Of a stretch of 64,000 bases of DNA, positions 63,218 to 64,000 are shown piece after piece. A program made the translations under genes and the position numbers. Below the pieces are notes generated by a model that saw nothing but the letters and a program-made list of their open reading frames with translations, did not search any database and was not told the origin of the DNA. Source of the stretch: Bacteroidales bacterium (GTDB lineage: Bacteria > Bacteroidota > Bacteroidia > Bacteroidales > UBA10428); the NCBI GenBank assembly GCA_016926235.1, contig JAFGOZ010000028.1, forward strand, positions 1-64,000, given 5' to 3'. Positions within the stretch are counted from its first letter, which is position 1. Every line of letters starts with the position of its first letter.

Positions 63218-64000
63218 ATGAAAATAGTAGTCGGTGTATTGTTATTGACAATAAACATCAACATTGTAAAAGCCCAGACGGATGCAAACTGGAAATTTGA
63301 TACAATAGAAGCCCCATCCCTTGAAGGCAATTTACTTGAGGATGAAGCAAGCCGTTTAGTTGAAGTTTATCTGCCGGCGTCCTATTATAAATCTGATAAA
63401 AGGTATCCGGTAGTCTACTGTTTATCGGGATATAATAGCCGGAATAGAAAACCTGATTACAAAGTGAAACCGCATAAGCAGCTTATGGATGAGAAAATTG
63501 AAAACAATATGCTAAATGAAATGATTGTTGTTTTTATTAGCGGCAGCAATCGCCTTCGGGGCAGTTTTTATGTAAATTCTCCTGTTACAGGCAACTGGGC
63601 AGATTTTATTACAAAAGATGTAGTTGATTATATTGACCATAATTACCGAACGTTAGTAACTAAAGAATCACGGAGTATAATTGGCAGTTCCATGGGAGGA
63701 TATGGTGCCTTAAATTTAAGCATGCTATATCCTGATGTTTTTTGTGCAGGCTACGGAATCAGCCCGGGATTATATACCGATAAGGGATTTGAAAACAGTC
63801 AGATTTTAAATAGTGAGGGGAATATTAAATCAACCCTTGAGGTAATCGAGATGTTTAGCACACTTACAAAAATAGAAGCTCATAAAGCATTTCAAGCGTT
63901 TTTAGATACCTGTACAAACAGGACATTGTTTTTTACTATGGCCTATGGAGCCGCTCATGCTCCCAATATTAACAAAGCACCCTATTTTTATTTTCCTATA
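63218..64000 (+). CDS. Exported alpha/beta-hydrolase esterase (esterase D-like), cut by window end
   Basis: The frame runs off the window at 64000 after 261 codons without a stop. The ATG at 63218 gives the signal peptide MKIVVGVLLLTININIVKAQ; an in-frame ATG at 63197 is an alternative. The mature part has the esterase D/enterochelin-esterase-like layout: RLVEVYLPASYYKSDKRYPVVYCLSGY, a DVVDYIDHNYRT helix, and the nucleophile elbow GSSMGGYGA with Ser158, preceding LSMLYPDVF. The catalytic Asp and His should lie near or past the window end. It probably hydrolyses an ester in the periplasm and is likely co-transcribed with the CMD-like gene 47 bases upstream. Confidence 0.85.
   Translation, partial: MKIVVGVLLLTININIVKAQTDANWKFDTIEAPSLEGNLLEDEASRLVEVYLPASYYKSDKRYPVVYCLSGYNSRNRKPDYKVKPHKQLMDEKIENNMLNEMIVVFISGSNRLRGSFYVNSPVTGNWADFITKDVVDYIDHNYRTLVTKESRSIIGSSMGGYGALNLSMLYPDVFCAGYGISPGLYTDKGFENSQILNSEGNIKSTLEVIEMFSTLTKIEAHKAFQAFLDTCTNRTLFFTMAYGAAHAPNINKAPYFYFPI

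Overview
This 64 kb window comes from the chromosome of a member of the Bacteroidota, most likely class Bacteroidia (order not resolved). The signs are an AT-rich genome, TAnnTTTG-type -7 promoter boxes without strong Shine-Dalgarno sites, several secreted proteins ending in type IX secretion (T9SS) sorting domains, a SusD-like protein, beta-propeller sensor kinases, a CarboxypepD_reg/TonB receptor and a LytS/LytTR pair. No rRNA, tRNA, CRISPR array, transposase or phage gene was seen.

Layout. (1) 1-5187: a class I/II aminotransferase, a secreted GyrI-like protein, and a divergent pair of an SGNH esterase and an alginate-lyase-like protein. (2) 5258-14061: a TetR-controlled export operon. It runs tetR, LolA-like periplasmic protein, two FtsX/MacB-type permeases and a LolD-like ATPase, followed by an NCS2 purine permease and an outer-membrane barrel. 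Two near-identical four-helix-bundle (23S-IVS/S23-like) genes, each bracketed by inverted low-complexity repeats, sit directly after the stop codons of the LolA-like and ATPase genes. (3) 14070-20004: a compact seven-gene minus-strand carotenoid operon (crtB, idi, cruF-like, acyltransferase, GT2, TPR protein, crtI/crtD-like), which suggests an acylated carotenoid glycoside. Upstream lies an orphan class I isoprenoid-synthase-like gene. (4) 21158-35686: secreted and surface proteins: an Fn3-like/FISUMP protein paired with a protein made only of a T9SS sorting domain, an ankyrin lipoprotein, a second sorting-domain-only protein, an ELWxxDG-repeat protein, an orphan SusD-like protein with an Ig-like front domain, and a T9SS cargo protein. 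(5) 36000-40717: a secreted WD40-caspase protein, a class IV aminotransferase and two small outer-membrane proteins. (6) 40907-53290: signalling genes: two tandem propeller histidine kinases, a PfkB kinase, a SiaC-like regulator with a 62-aa neighbour, and a large REC-PAS-HK-REC hybrid kinase. (7) 53693-64000: a T9SS pectate lyase, a TonB receptor/TPR/LytS/LytTR cluster, a lipoprotein, an AraC regulator, a secreted carboxymuconolactone-decarboxylase-like protein and an esterase cut by the window end.

How the parts relate. Region 2 looks like an inducible envelope-export system (ATPase and permeases in the inner membrane, LolA-like carrier in the periplasm, possibly the barrel in the outer membrane) governed by TetR through two palindromic operators. 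Region 3 encodes a nearly complete path from IPP/DMAPP isomerisation through phytoene to a modified carotenoid. Regions 4 and 7 supply T9SS cargo. The least ordinary material is the pair of inverted-repeat-flanked S23-like cassettes inside an operon, the stand-alone T9SS sorting domains, and several long hairpin repeats, one of which has apparently been incorporated into the N-terminus of the TonB receptor.
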